This document shows positions 38,001-48,808 of a stretch of 64,000 bases of DNA, one piece after another; positions within the stretch are counted from its first letter, which is position 1; every line of letters begins with the position of its first letter. The notes beneath the pieces were generated by a model. The model did not search any database. It had not been told where the DNA came from and saw only the letters and a list, made by a program, of their open reading frames with translations. Position numbers and translations under genes: made by a program. The DNA is from Lepidurus packardi (taxonomy: Eukaryota; Arthropoda; Branchiopoda; Notostraca; Triopsidae). The stretch covers positions 3,787,001 to 3,851,000 of the forward strand of contig JAKZAN010000006.1 of assembly GCA_023053545.1 (NCBI GenBank), given 5' to 3'.

Positions 38001-38343
38001 TGAAAGCATTTTCTCTTATACCCTGGGCTGTGCATTATAATATTCTGAGAAATTTCGTAAGTCATTAAATTAAATAGAGACATTTCTTTAATAGCAACAG
38101 TATCCTGTAGCTTTCTTTTAGGGTGGGTTTATGATTGTCCTGATTGTTGTGAGTCATTTAAGTAATTGTGGTGAGATTTATGATTAATACTTACTTCCGT
38201 GATTCCTTAATAGTTTAATAGCATGAACATGTTTATTAATTGAATGCTTCTGTATTCTTATTTCTAGATCTCATATCGTGATGATTGTGGATATCAAGTT
38301 CCTGTTTTCCTAGAAAGCCTGACGAATTTGTTTGGGTGCCAAA
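35015..38343. other. Intergenic region between divergent genes
   Basis: About 3.3 kb between the heads of the zinc finger and lipin genes, so it should hold both promoters. It contains the stem-loop at 35704-35782. I find no supported gene. Confidence 0.45.
35704..35782. repeat. Stem-loop with 12-bp perfect arms
   Basis: cctctcaacgtc (35704-35715) is exactly complementary to gacgttgagagg (35771-35782). Weaker pairing continues inward (GAGAACTC against GGAGCTCC). The loop is about 55 bases before this extra pairing. Confidence 0.5.
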
Positions 38344-41300
38344 ATGAGTTACTTAGGGTTAAACTATATTGGACGCTTAGTGAGCAATTTTAAAGATTAT
38401 TATGCGGGAATCAATGCGGCAACGCTTACGGGCGCAATTGACGTCATAATTGTCCAGCAAGAGGATGGGACGTTTATTTCGTCACCATTTCACGTGCGTT
38501 TTGGTAAATTGGGCGTCCTGCGGAGCCGTGAAAAAATTGTAGACATCGAAATTAATGGCGAGCCCGTAGAGATCCACATGAAGTTGGGAGAATCCGGAGA
38601 GGCCTTTTTCGTTGTGGAGGCTGAGAAAGATACGGATCTACCCACCTATCTTGTGACTTCCCCACTACCTCCGTTTGAAAATTCCGAAGCCACATTGACG
38701 TCAAGCTCACCCGAACTCGCACCGGAACTTAAACCGACTCAGGATGAGCGACCTACGATTTCCTCAACATTAGCACCATCTTTAGACTTGCACAACATGG
38801 GAGTTTTGCGACAGGATTCTTTGATGGGCAAAAGGCAAAAAGATCTCATAGCAGCCCTCAAGCAGTGCGCATTGGAAGCGGAAAGTCATACGCCTTCACC
38901 TCCCGAGGCTCCGAAAGAAGTGAAAGTCTTTCAAGCTTCAACTGTCATGGAAGGAAGACAAGCTGAAATGCCCTTTCGTCCAATTGTCACTAGTCGTGAA
39001 GAACAACTAGCGTCCAACAGCGACGTCGACGTCTCGCGACGATTAACGCCCGGAAAATCCAAACAAACCAAGCGACGTAGATCTCTAAAGAAGAAGAAAG
39101 GCAACAATAGACGCAGCTTGGATGGCGTGGTTCCGTTTAGCGCACTGGCAGTTCCTGGAGAAGAATTGCCTGCAAATGAGGATATAAGCAATAGCGATGT
39201 TGAACAATTAGATGATGAGATAGAAGGAATTATGGCCAAACCTATGGAAACTTCCCAGCAACAACCTCTGATCTTCCCCGAAGAAGTTAACAACCCTATA
39301 GTACAAATTACCAATCCTGGAGGGACACAAGAAAGCAACTGGGGAGCTGTAGCCAAAACGATGGGACCTGATTTTCATTTCTTCAGTGACACCGAAGTTT
39401 GCAGGTAATTTTATCTCTTTATTTCTTTCCGTTTTTTTTATATTTTTGTTCCAAATAGAAATAAAATATTAAGGTAATACGTTTTTGAATATCTAGTCCG
39501 GAAGGGTCTCGACCAGGAACTCCGGTACATTCCGATTCGGAATATGAATTAGGAAGTTGCCGTGACCGATCTCACGCATTGTCCGATCCTGGACAGAATA
39601 ACCAACAATCCTGGCGTTGGGGTGAATTACCAAGTCCTCCTGCACCCCGCCCTTCGCCTGTTCTTACGGTTAGCGGACCTCCCGCTCGCGATGCCTCAAC
39701 TGAAGATAAAGAAGGCGGAGAGTTGTCCATTACAGAAACAGACTCGGCAGCTCAAAAAGCACAAGCTCAAAGTGGGTTTTATTTAAAAAAAACAAAAAAA
39801 TAATAATAATAATAAAAAAAAATACATCTAGAAGGTGTTCAATCACTCACAACTAATGCATTTTTCTTCTCTTTCACAGGTGATGTCCAACGCTCAACGT
39901 TAAGTTCCATGTTTAGTTTTATGCGCCAAACCAAAAAATTACGCCATGATGCCTCATCCATCCCTACGGGAAAGGCAGGTCAACCAGTAGGAGGTGAAAT
40001 TTACCTGGATGATTTGAATACGGATGCGTTGGACCCCGAATTAGCAGCCTTGTACTTTCCGCCCCAACATTTGCACCATATTCCGCCTGCATCCCAAACT
40101 CAGAATCCATTCAAAGACGAAGATACTGAATCGGGGCATGGCGCCTCCTTACCTCATTCCCCTCGTACCGTAAACGCTGATAGTGACAGTGAGGACTCGC
40201 AACGGCAGCGTCATATGGCACGAGAGGTCAGGAAAGAATTTCCGGACATTTCGTTGTCTCTTTGTGGCGGCTTGGCTGATATGCCTGACCCTCCCGAGAA
40301 TTTGTTTCTTCAGTACCTCGTAACTTTTGATGACTTGGCTGAGAACCCCCGTTTACTGGAAAGTCCTGACTTGGTGGTCAAAATTGGCTCTAAATACTAC
40401 TCCTGGAGTGCAGCTTCACCTTTGATGATGAGCTGGTTTTTATTCGGACGCCCTTTGCCTTCCCAGACTGTTGATGTCTTGACTGATCGCCGGTCCGGAA
40501 CCTCTACGTCATCCGCCGCTGAAGAGTCTAAGAAGGACGAATCACCCCGAGAAAGAACTTACTCGTGGTGGAGCTGGCGAAGATCCCAACCGCAGCCTAA
40601 GAAAGACGTTGAGGGTGGTCCAGGCTTGACGGACGAACATTTCAAGTCAACGGCGGAAACTGAAGCCAGCCACGAAGATTTGCAAAATGTCGTGGTGGAA
40701 GCTCAGTCTAAAGAACTGAAAACCAGCAACAGTCTGCCTTCTACGGAATCTACGGAAGTCCGCGTTTCTGGAACTTCTTCGGATGATTCGGATGTTGGAG
40801 ATACATCTTCCCCCCGAAAGATCCCGTATACCAGGCGATCGCATTATGATGCTAGCGATAAATATCGCAAAACGCTGCGTCTTTCTTCTGAGCAGATTGT
40901 AATATTAATTCCCTTGCTCACTAACGTTTCCTGTCTTTGCTGTGTTGAACTTGAAAAGTATGCTAATTTTTTCCCATTCTGGTTCTTTCAGGCGTTGCTT
41001 CAGCTACGAGAAGGACCCAACGAGGCTGTTTTTAGTGTGACTACTGCTTATCAAGGCACTTCACGCTGCAAGTGCCATATTTACCTCTGGCGTTTTGACG
41101 ACAAAGTCGTAATTAGTGATATTGATGGCACCATTACTAAGTCTGATGTACTGGGGCATATTCTGCCAATTGTGGGTAAAGACTGGGCCCAGTCTGGCGT
41201 AGCGCAACTTTTTACGAAGATCAAGAATAATGGCTATCGTATTTTGTATTTGTCAGCACGTGCCATAGGTAGATGTCTTGAAAAGCCAATGTTGTCTTCA

Positions 41301-42858
41301 TTTTTATTTAACGTTATATTTGTAGGTCAAGCTAGTGTTACAAGGGAATACTTACGTTCTGTTAGGCAAGGAGGATTGTCGTTACCTGATGGTCCTCTTC
41401 TTTTGAATCCTACAAGTTTGTTGTCGGCTTTTCATAGGTATAATTTCTTTTTTGATATATTAGTAATGGGTTGTCATAGTTCATTTTTCTTTATTTTCAG
41501 GGAGGTCATAGAGAAGAAACCAGAAGAATTTAAAATTTTTTGTTTACGGGATATTCAAGCTCTGTTCCCTACGGATTCCAATCCCTACTATGCTGGCTAT
41601 GGAAATAAAGTTAACGTAAGCTTTTAATATATATATATATATTTACCTATATTTACTCATATATTGTTCTTTCCTGTATATTTTTTTTTTGCAGGACGTG
41701 TGGGCTTACCGTGCTGTTGGTATACCCATTTCTCGTATTTTCACCATTAATCACAAGGGCGAATTGAAGCACGAGCTTACGGAAACGTTTCAATCATCGT
41801 AAGTAACCAATTAAACACATTTCGAGGCTTCTTTATCTAGCTGGGCATGCTTAGGGAGGGTTCCGAATTTAAAAGTGCTTAGTGTATAACATGTTGAAAC
41901 TTTATAATAGCTGGATATCTAACCGTTGACCCCAAATCTAACTGGTTTTGCTCCACACGCTTTTGACGAGTCTTCACCCATGCTAACTGCTGTTGATCTA
42001 GTTTTTGCTTTTTCGGAATGTTGTCCCCTTTGCTATAGATCTGCGGCTTTCTAAGATCCTTCTTTTGTGGCATATACCATCTTCAGTGACAAGCTGTTCA
42101 CGTCCTCTTGGCGACTCTTTACCCATGCTAAATGCTGTTAGATCTAGTTTTTGCTTTCTTGGAATGTTGCTCCTATGGATCTGCGGATTTCTAAGATCCT
42201 TCTTTTGTGGCAGATATCCTCTTCAATGCCAAGCTGTTCACGACCTCTTTCCAGCGTTAACACAAGCAAATGCACACATTCATTGTCCTGCACCTCAAAG
42301 ACAACGCACAGCTCCCATTTCCATAAGCAACAAATATCAGGGTTGTATTCAGCAATCAGCTTGTCAATCTTGGAGGGAAGAAAGTAACGAACAAATTAGC
42401 CGGGCTGCAATAGGACGCTTGTCGTCTTGGTGAACAAAATATATTCTTAAATACAAGAAAACTGCACCTTTCTACTTGGTAAGGCTGCTGTTTTGTGTGC
42501 AACTTGTATTTTCAGGCGGACATGCTCGCCTCCTTTTTAGGCTATTTTTTTCGCTCGTATCCTTATTCATGCGCTAAAACATACTCAAATGCATTAAATT
42601 GTAATGTTTTGGTTGTGACGTATTTAATGATCCTCACGTGTCTGTTGCAGGTATTCCAAGCAGAGTTTTATTGTGGATTTGGTCTTCCCGCCTCTGAAAG
42701 CTTCCCAACAAACATCGCACGAAGTGTCTGACTTTTCGCAATACGCATATTGGCGTGAACCTTTACCGGAGTTAGCACCCACAGATTGTGCGTCACTATG
42801 TGCCCCGTACGAGGACAAGCTGTCGAAGAGTAGAAAGACTTCTCGCAGGGAGAAGTAA
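38344..42858 (+). CDS. LPIN: Lipin, Mg2+-dependent phosphatidate phosphatase
   Basis: Lipin dephosphorylates phosphatidic acid to diacylglycerol on ER membranes and co-regulates transcription in the nucleus. The start ATG is 38344 ([16 protein letters not shown]). The N-LIP domain follows: [47 protein letters not shown] polybasic stretch ([18 protein letters not shown], 39061-39115) matches the nuclear-localisation/PA-binding motif. The catalytic C-LIP domain has DIDGT (41117-41131), the DxDxT HAD motif, next to the LGHIL form of the LxxIL co-activator motif. It goes on with [30 protein letters not shown] and [15 protein letters not shown]. About eight exons give about 1050 residues. The final intron (about 41802-42650) is far larger than the rest and spliced out of QSS|YSKQSF. 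The end is YWREPLPEL plus a Lys/Arg-rich tail. Confidence 0.96.
41879..42433 (-). pseudogene. Antisense coding-like relic inside the last lipin intron, with a tandem duplication
   Basis: On the minus strand this intron reads like decayed protein-coding DNA. From about 42390 down to 42170 a frame gives [39 protein letters not shown] and [16 protein letters not shown] unit of roughly 142 bases is then repeated (about 41960-42100 and 42101-42242). Each copy has ttctaagatccttcttttgtggca and a [13 protein letters not shown]-like or [10 protein letters not shown] peptide, in frames broken between copies. I do not recognise the source protein. A retrogene relic, a nested gene in decay or an unclassified element are all possible. 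Confidence 0.45.
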
Positions 42859-44184
42859 AACAAAATGGATTGACCATTGTCGATCATGTATGTGTTTGGT
42901 GCTATCCGTCTTTACTATTTTATCTCCAGGATATGCACCCTTGTTTTCCTATCTAAATTTGTGTTGCTGGTCAATGACAGCCTGGCCAATCTGGGGTATT
43001 GATTTTTAAAGGCATTGTTTTGTGATATGGTGGTGAAGAGAATCAAAATTCTTATAGTTATCCAGATGGTGTTTTGTTTCCACTATTCAGTAATTGGCTT
43101 ACGTTTTTTTTCAGTAATTGCGGACTGAAAATATATATGAAGTCTCCGTTCGCGTAATGTCCCGACAAATGTTTATTGGTTCTAATTTGTTACACTTAAA
43201 ATTCTCATTAAATTAAATCATGAGAATTACTATAACGAAAATAAATTAAACAATTCTTAAATTGAAGGTATGATTTAGCTAGAAAACTTTGAAGTGAGCC
43301 TTGTGAACTATCTAAGAAATTCCTTTCAATTAAAAAAAATACTAATAACAGTACCGTGTGAACAATGGTTATAATTGCCTCTGCAACCTATTGATGTGTC
43401 GATTTCTGGGGAAGGCTTTCGAAGGTCTACACGGCTTTTGAACAGTTACTACGATGAACCAAATGTAATAAAAAGAAACTCGTACCCGCTTGTATTACGA
43501 ACCACGCCGAACCTGCACCCAGAGGTGAACCGGAGCTGACCTTTTCAATAGCCATAAGTAAATATTTATTTACTTGTAAGTTTATTGTTGTCAGACAAGA
43601 GAGGGAATCAAGGGGCAAAATTTTATCTTGTTAGTTTTGTATACAGGTTTTCGCAGTGTTAAATTGCTGTTCGAATGAAGTCAATGTAAATATTTTTGTC
43701 ATAGTATAGATGAGTGCATCTTTTGTCAAAACGCCTATCTCATCAGGGAACGATAAGTGTCCGAATCTTTTGCGAAAAGAGTACTGACGCCAATTAGTGT
43801 GAACGTGACACAGTACCGGCCCCAGTTTTTATTCATCGTATGTGGGCAAATAACCAAGAGAAGTAAAGATCCAAGCTGTTACAGGAGGATGCAAAATGGA
43901 CAAAGCGTCTCGTTACGATTCTACATTTAGTAAATAGATTTTTTGGCCGACTCGATGTTCCGTAACAAAGAATCGTATCGACGAAGGGATTCAAAGTCTT
44001 AGTGCGATATCGATTCTTACATGTATTAATATAGCTCAATAAAATGTAACCCGTCCCGTAAGAAAGCGTTCGTCTACATAGGTGCTACAATACGAGGCAC
44101 GACGACTACTCAAGCCCAATAACCCACGCCCCGCACATGGGACGACTACAAGCCCAATAGGTTTGTCCTCGCTAGTCCTGAAAA
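42859..44184. other. Tail-to-tail spacer
   Basis: About 1.3 kb between lipin and NCOA4. It contains a short direct repeat of gacgactac-(tc)-aagcccaata near 44101 and 44143. No gene is recognised. Confidence 0.45.
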
Positions 44185-46039
44185 TCAAGACTGTTTGCTC
44201 CTCAACCAATCAGATAAATCTTCTACTAATGCCATATCTTTTTTTAGATTAAGTTTATCATTCAGTCGCAACTGTTTGAGCTCTTGTAGGGCTGCCCTTA
44301 GGGAATTGTCAACGTTCGACGCCTTCAACCAAGCCTTGTAATCCAAAGCGATTTCCGGGCTCCTTTCGATCACTCTTGCAGACTTAGCCAGCCATTCCGT
44401 GTAGGGGTGATGACCCTGCTGCGGAGCAACGCTAATATTTTTGTCATTAAGCTTATTCGTCATCTTCGGTCTGAGCCAAAATTGGTTTTCGGTATGCATT
44501 TGCGGCAAGACAGAAACAATTTTGTTAGAAGACGTTCGGTCTTGATTCTTGGTTTTAAGCCAGTAGGAAACGGCTTCCTCCACAGGTAATTTGGCCAGGA
44601 ACTTTCGTTTCTGTTCTTCCTTTTCATTCTGGTTTTCCATCGCTACTTTTTGACAATTATCGGTACACACGCAATCGTCAAACGAGGCGCAAATTTCGTT
44701 TGCACGGCAAACGTTCTCCAATCGAACTTCAGATTTTTTACCACCATCTTGTTGACCCGTGGTACGTGGGGACAACCAGCGCTGGTTGTCATGACCCATG
44801 CAAGCAGCAAATGTTTCGGCCAAATTTTCTATCTCACAGTTCAAGTTGACATGTGGACAGCATGATTGTTCCTAGGAGAAAACATATTATAGTTTGTAAA
44901 ACATGCACCTTCTTGGCAATAAGTAATGCATAAACAGATACACTAGAACGACGCGGACTTGCCTTTGTGTGTGTCTTGTCTGGCATATCGGCTCGGGTTT
45001 CGCAATCAGCCTTGGACACTACTTCTATGCTGTCTGAGCATAAGGATAAGGCCTTGTCCCTGTTATCAAACGCGTCGAGTATCTCCGTATCATCCGACGT
45101 CTCCTGCATAAGCTGAGCAAGCCAGCTTTGCACATTGCAGGGCTTGCCATCCACATTCTAGATGGTGTTACAGAATAAAAACAATCAGCAAAAAAAAAAG
45201 AAAATGAATTAACTAACTTTTTTATAAGTTCCGAAAGCACTTTTTTCATCTACTGATTCCTTCTGGTCCGTAGTTTTTTCATGACGGGCCAGCCAGTAAG
45301 AATAATCTTTAGGTAATTTGGGAAATCGCACAGAAATCGTTAGCGCTTCTTCAGGAACAGGCGAAAAGTCGGCTGCACGTTTGTGTCCACTCAACGGTTT
45401 GTAGAGTACATGGTTCTCTTCATCTTGGTACTCTTCAACCCTAGTAGAAAATGAGAATGAGAATTCGAAACGTAGCTAAAATAACAAAAGCTAGAGACAA
45501 ACTATACTATACCTATTGGGAAGGCAAGTTGATGTTTCTTGATTTGGAATAAAGAGCAAACCGTCAATTTCTAGACGGCCAAAAACAGCAATGGCATTTG
45601 AGAGAGCGTCCTCGTCCATTTCCAATTTAAAAGGCGTTTTGGCGAATTTTTTCAAGGAAACGCTGGGGAGTGCACACTGTCCATATTGTTTCAAAGCTGC
45701 ATTAAGTTTCTGTGTGGTCTTTAAAGCTCCCAAAACGCGATAATAATAAGCAAACTGGTTCCTCAAAACTTCTCCCCGATCTTTACTAAGAACATCAACT
45801 TGGCGTAACAGCTGGATTTGTCGTGTATGTAAACGGCTCAACTGACGAGCAAAGGCATCACTTATATCATTCTTTGCCTAGAAATAAGCTAAAATTATAA
45901 CCACGTCTATCAAAAGCGAAAAGGAAAAAAATACTTGTTGGGCTTCTTCCTCGAGTTCCTGGATCGCGTTGGTCATGTAAAGAATAGCTTCTTCTACTTC
46001 TTCAATTTTGGCACGAAGTTCTCCATCAACTTCGCTCAT
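44185..46039 (-). CDS. NCOA4: NCOA4, ferritinophagy receptor
   Basis: NCOA4 delivers ferritin to autophagosomes when iron is low. ATG 46037-46039 starts a helical N-terminal ARA70 domain (MSEVDGELRAKIEEVEEAIL, LHTRQIQLLRQVDVL, EVLRNQFAYYYRVLGAL). A linker with repeated Trp-Leu modules follows: YWLARHE, SWLAQL, RWLSP, YWLKTK, FWLRPK, EWLAKS, AWLKAS and DWLRSK at the end. The diagnostic block VCRANEICASFDDCVC...C (about 44650-44705) keeps exactly the cysteine spacing of human NCOA4 (VCRANEPCTSFAECVC...C), the Fe-S/iron-sensing site in the ferritin-binding region. Four or five exons with short introns give about 560 residues, close to the human 614. This is one of the clearest matches in the window despite low overall identity. 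Confidence 0.93.
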
Positions 46040-47462
46040 TTTCTCCAGGATCGTTGGAACACACCTTTACAGTATACGACCTAGCAACAAATGCGCAGGT
46101 CGATAACTTACTTATGCCAAACAATATCGTTCTGTGTATATTACCATACATACCTTACCTGTTAATTGTAGAATGAGCACTTTATTGCAAACGGTTGGAT
46201 ATCGGTATGCGATTTAAGACCTTGACCAACGATAAACACCGAGATAGTAGGATATACCACTACGTCAGCTATCTCGATCCATCGTCACGTACACCACAAA
46301 CATTTGATATCAACAAATAGCAGAAAACAAAATATCTTTGCGCTGTGAAGCTCCCAGATGGCACCCTTGTACTTCAATTTTGAAGCGTAACTGTCCATTG
46401 ACCTCTATAAGTTCCTGGCCTGCTCGGTAGGAACAGCGGTATTTCCGGAAATAAAAATGAGATCTTCCTTAGATCGTATATACTATGGATAGGGCATGGC
46501 TATAAGCCTTTTCCAACTACGGTTCAATTGTGCGTTGTGCCGTCAAATTTGTTTACATGTTCGCCGCTGAAACGAGACTGTGCCGCACAATGTTTGCGTT
46601 TTCCCGTGATTTGTTATTGTGTGCCAGCACGAGCGCTGGAACAAACTGTTCTTGGGAATTGTGCGGACATTTCAAATTTTCGGAAATGAAAACCAAGTGA
46701 CAGTAAAGTAAAACGCTTCACTAAACTAATTAAAAGATCACAGTAAATTTTGTGCTATTTGTGTTTTGTTACGTGTATTCCTGACGTAGGCCTATTGTCG
46801 GCATTGTGCTGTTTTTTCTTTTTTTTTTAATAACCTTTCTTGTTTTTTGAGTTTCGTTCTATCACGGAAGATGCTAAAATCAACTTTAGCACTTAGCACT
46901 CTGTACTTAAAATGGATCTTGTGAAGCAAATTAATCGGAAATATTAAATACGATGGGAGTATACCATTCCAATTCGAACGTTGTTTGAAAATCGCAGTGC
47001 AATTTGATTATACATTGAAAGATAGGTTTAATTTGGGGAATAAAGATAATTGCATCCGTGAAGCTATATACGTACTTCCCGATTTATGCGTCACTTAAAC
47101 ACGCCACGAACATTCGTATTAGATTGCCGGACGCGAGGCACCACACTAGCCACTTGACAGTGCCTTGCTATAAAGCAGCAGAATGAAGAAGAAATATCGA
47201 TGTTTCTATTCATTATATTATACCTTGACATTTCTTGTATTATACCACTTTACTGTGACTCTGTTCACCAGTTGTACTGCAACTGGGTCGAGACACATGT
47301 TCAGACGGAAATCGGGGATCTAATGTAAGAATATCAATAACTACTTACAGTTAATGACGTTGATGTATCCGGCTGCGATAGGCTTTACCACAGACTGTAA
47401 CGAAGTCCGCACTAGTCCGAGGACAGTGCATCCGTGAACACACAAACGAGCAAAGAAAAAAT
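46040..47462. other. Intergenic region between divergent genes
   Basis: About 1.4 kb between the heads of NCOA4 (minus) and the PAN-like gene (plus). I searched by eye for an iron-responsive element (CAGUGN loop) in the NCOA4 leader and saw none. No gene is recognised. Confidence 0.45.
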
Positions 47463-48280
47463 ATGTATTGTAATTATTTGAGGCATATACAATTTCTCTT
47501 ATTCACTACATCATCTCTAAGCGCTGTATCACGGTCTAAAGTATTCAAACAGAGTCAAAATGGGTGCTTCGTTGCCAATGCTTTGACAGATTTTATCATG
47601 CGAGAAATCGCAATGCCTACTCCTTTCTTTTGCCTGGCTTTGTGTCAAGATACTTTCAAATGCCATTCAATCGTGTGGCAACAAGGTAATTGAGTTAAAA
47701 AAAAAAAAGAATGAAAGAATTTTTATTATCTCATTATTAAAAATCCCTACTCCAAATAGGCGCGTATCCGCAATGCGTCTTGGTCGGCTCTTTTGGTGTT
47801 AAATCATGGAACAGCTCTCTATACTTGGCATCATCTGTACATTATACGTCGATGATTAACGCAACACAGATACTGACAAATGGGAAAATTAGTACTGGGA
47901 GCTTTGGGGTCGCTAATGGATCAAATCCAAATTACATCTTCTGCAGTAATCCCCAGATCTACTACAGAAGTGCAACTACGTCCTCCAGCTCAACATTTCA
48001 AATGACTTTTAACACTCCATTAAACATAGCGCGGATTAGATTGTTCTTTGTGGATGTAGGAGCTCATAACGTATTGCGGGATGAGCACTTTCACAATGAT
48101 CTTTTGGAAATCATAAACAGTGTAAAACCGACTCCTCTAATACCCAACACACACGTAGAATACTTCTTGAACACCACGAAATTGACCCGCACTTTAAAAT
48201 TTTGTGGTATAAGTAATGGTATGTTGGCTTTTAATGCCTTACAACTGTATGACGTCAAAAATAATATTATTTATCCATAA
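47463..48280 (+). CDS. Small secreted-type protein with PAN/apple-like N-terminal part
   Basis: Exons 47463-47685 and 47760-48280 join in phase (QQ|GAYPQC) to give 247 residues. The N-terminus (MYCNYLRHIQFLLFTTSSLS) can serve as a signal peptide or anchor. Residues 35-75 (CFVANALTDF, CLALCQDTFKCHSIVWQQ) have the cysteine pattern and the C..C...C.S..W motif of PAN/apple domains, which mediate adhesion. The second half is a Ser/Thr/Asn-rich beta-type sequence (TFQMTFNTPLNIARIRLFFVD) like a jelly-roll or discoidin-type lectin strand pattern, and several N-x-S/T sites suggest glycosylation. I cannot name an orthologue. A role in extracellular recognition is inference. Confidence 0.7.
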
Positions 48281-48808
48281 AAATTGGGACGCGAAGTCGT
48301 CAATCGTGTTCACAACCCAATCAAGATGGTTTTAAAGTCTCCATTCCGCAGTTTTGGAAGCTAGACATTTATTCTACACGGGTACTTTTGCTTTTTAAAT
48401 TGTGCTTGCTAAATTCTTCAGTGCGAAATTTTTTAGTGATCTATTTTTATGGATATTACGTATTCGGAAAGATGTTCGGGGACACGGAACAGAAGTCTAA
48501 ATATCAAATTTTTGCTGTTATTTACGAAGTGTGTTGCTTGGTCGAATTTCGTCGTGCGCCTGTACATAGCACTATCAAGTTAAATAACGTGATTTTGGAA
48601 CGGCGATCTTTTCTTTACAAGCTTTGAGAATTGAAAATTTCGAAATCATCCTGTAGTGCAATACATCTTTAGTCACGAAACATTTTCGAAACAAAACAAA
48701 GTCAAACAAAGTCACGAAACATTTTAAAATATGTGACCCCATGATTTGGTCAGTTGTATTGCTTTACTTATTTCTAATAAACACATCTTTACGCTTCAAT
48801 AAATAAAT
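48281..48808. other. Tail-to-tail spacer
   Basis: About 530 bases with the two 3' UTRs. A 16-base word (agtcacgaaacatttt) occurs twice, near 48671 and 48709. No gene is recognised. Confidence 0.5.
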
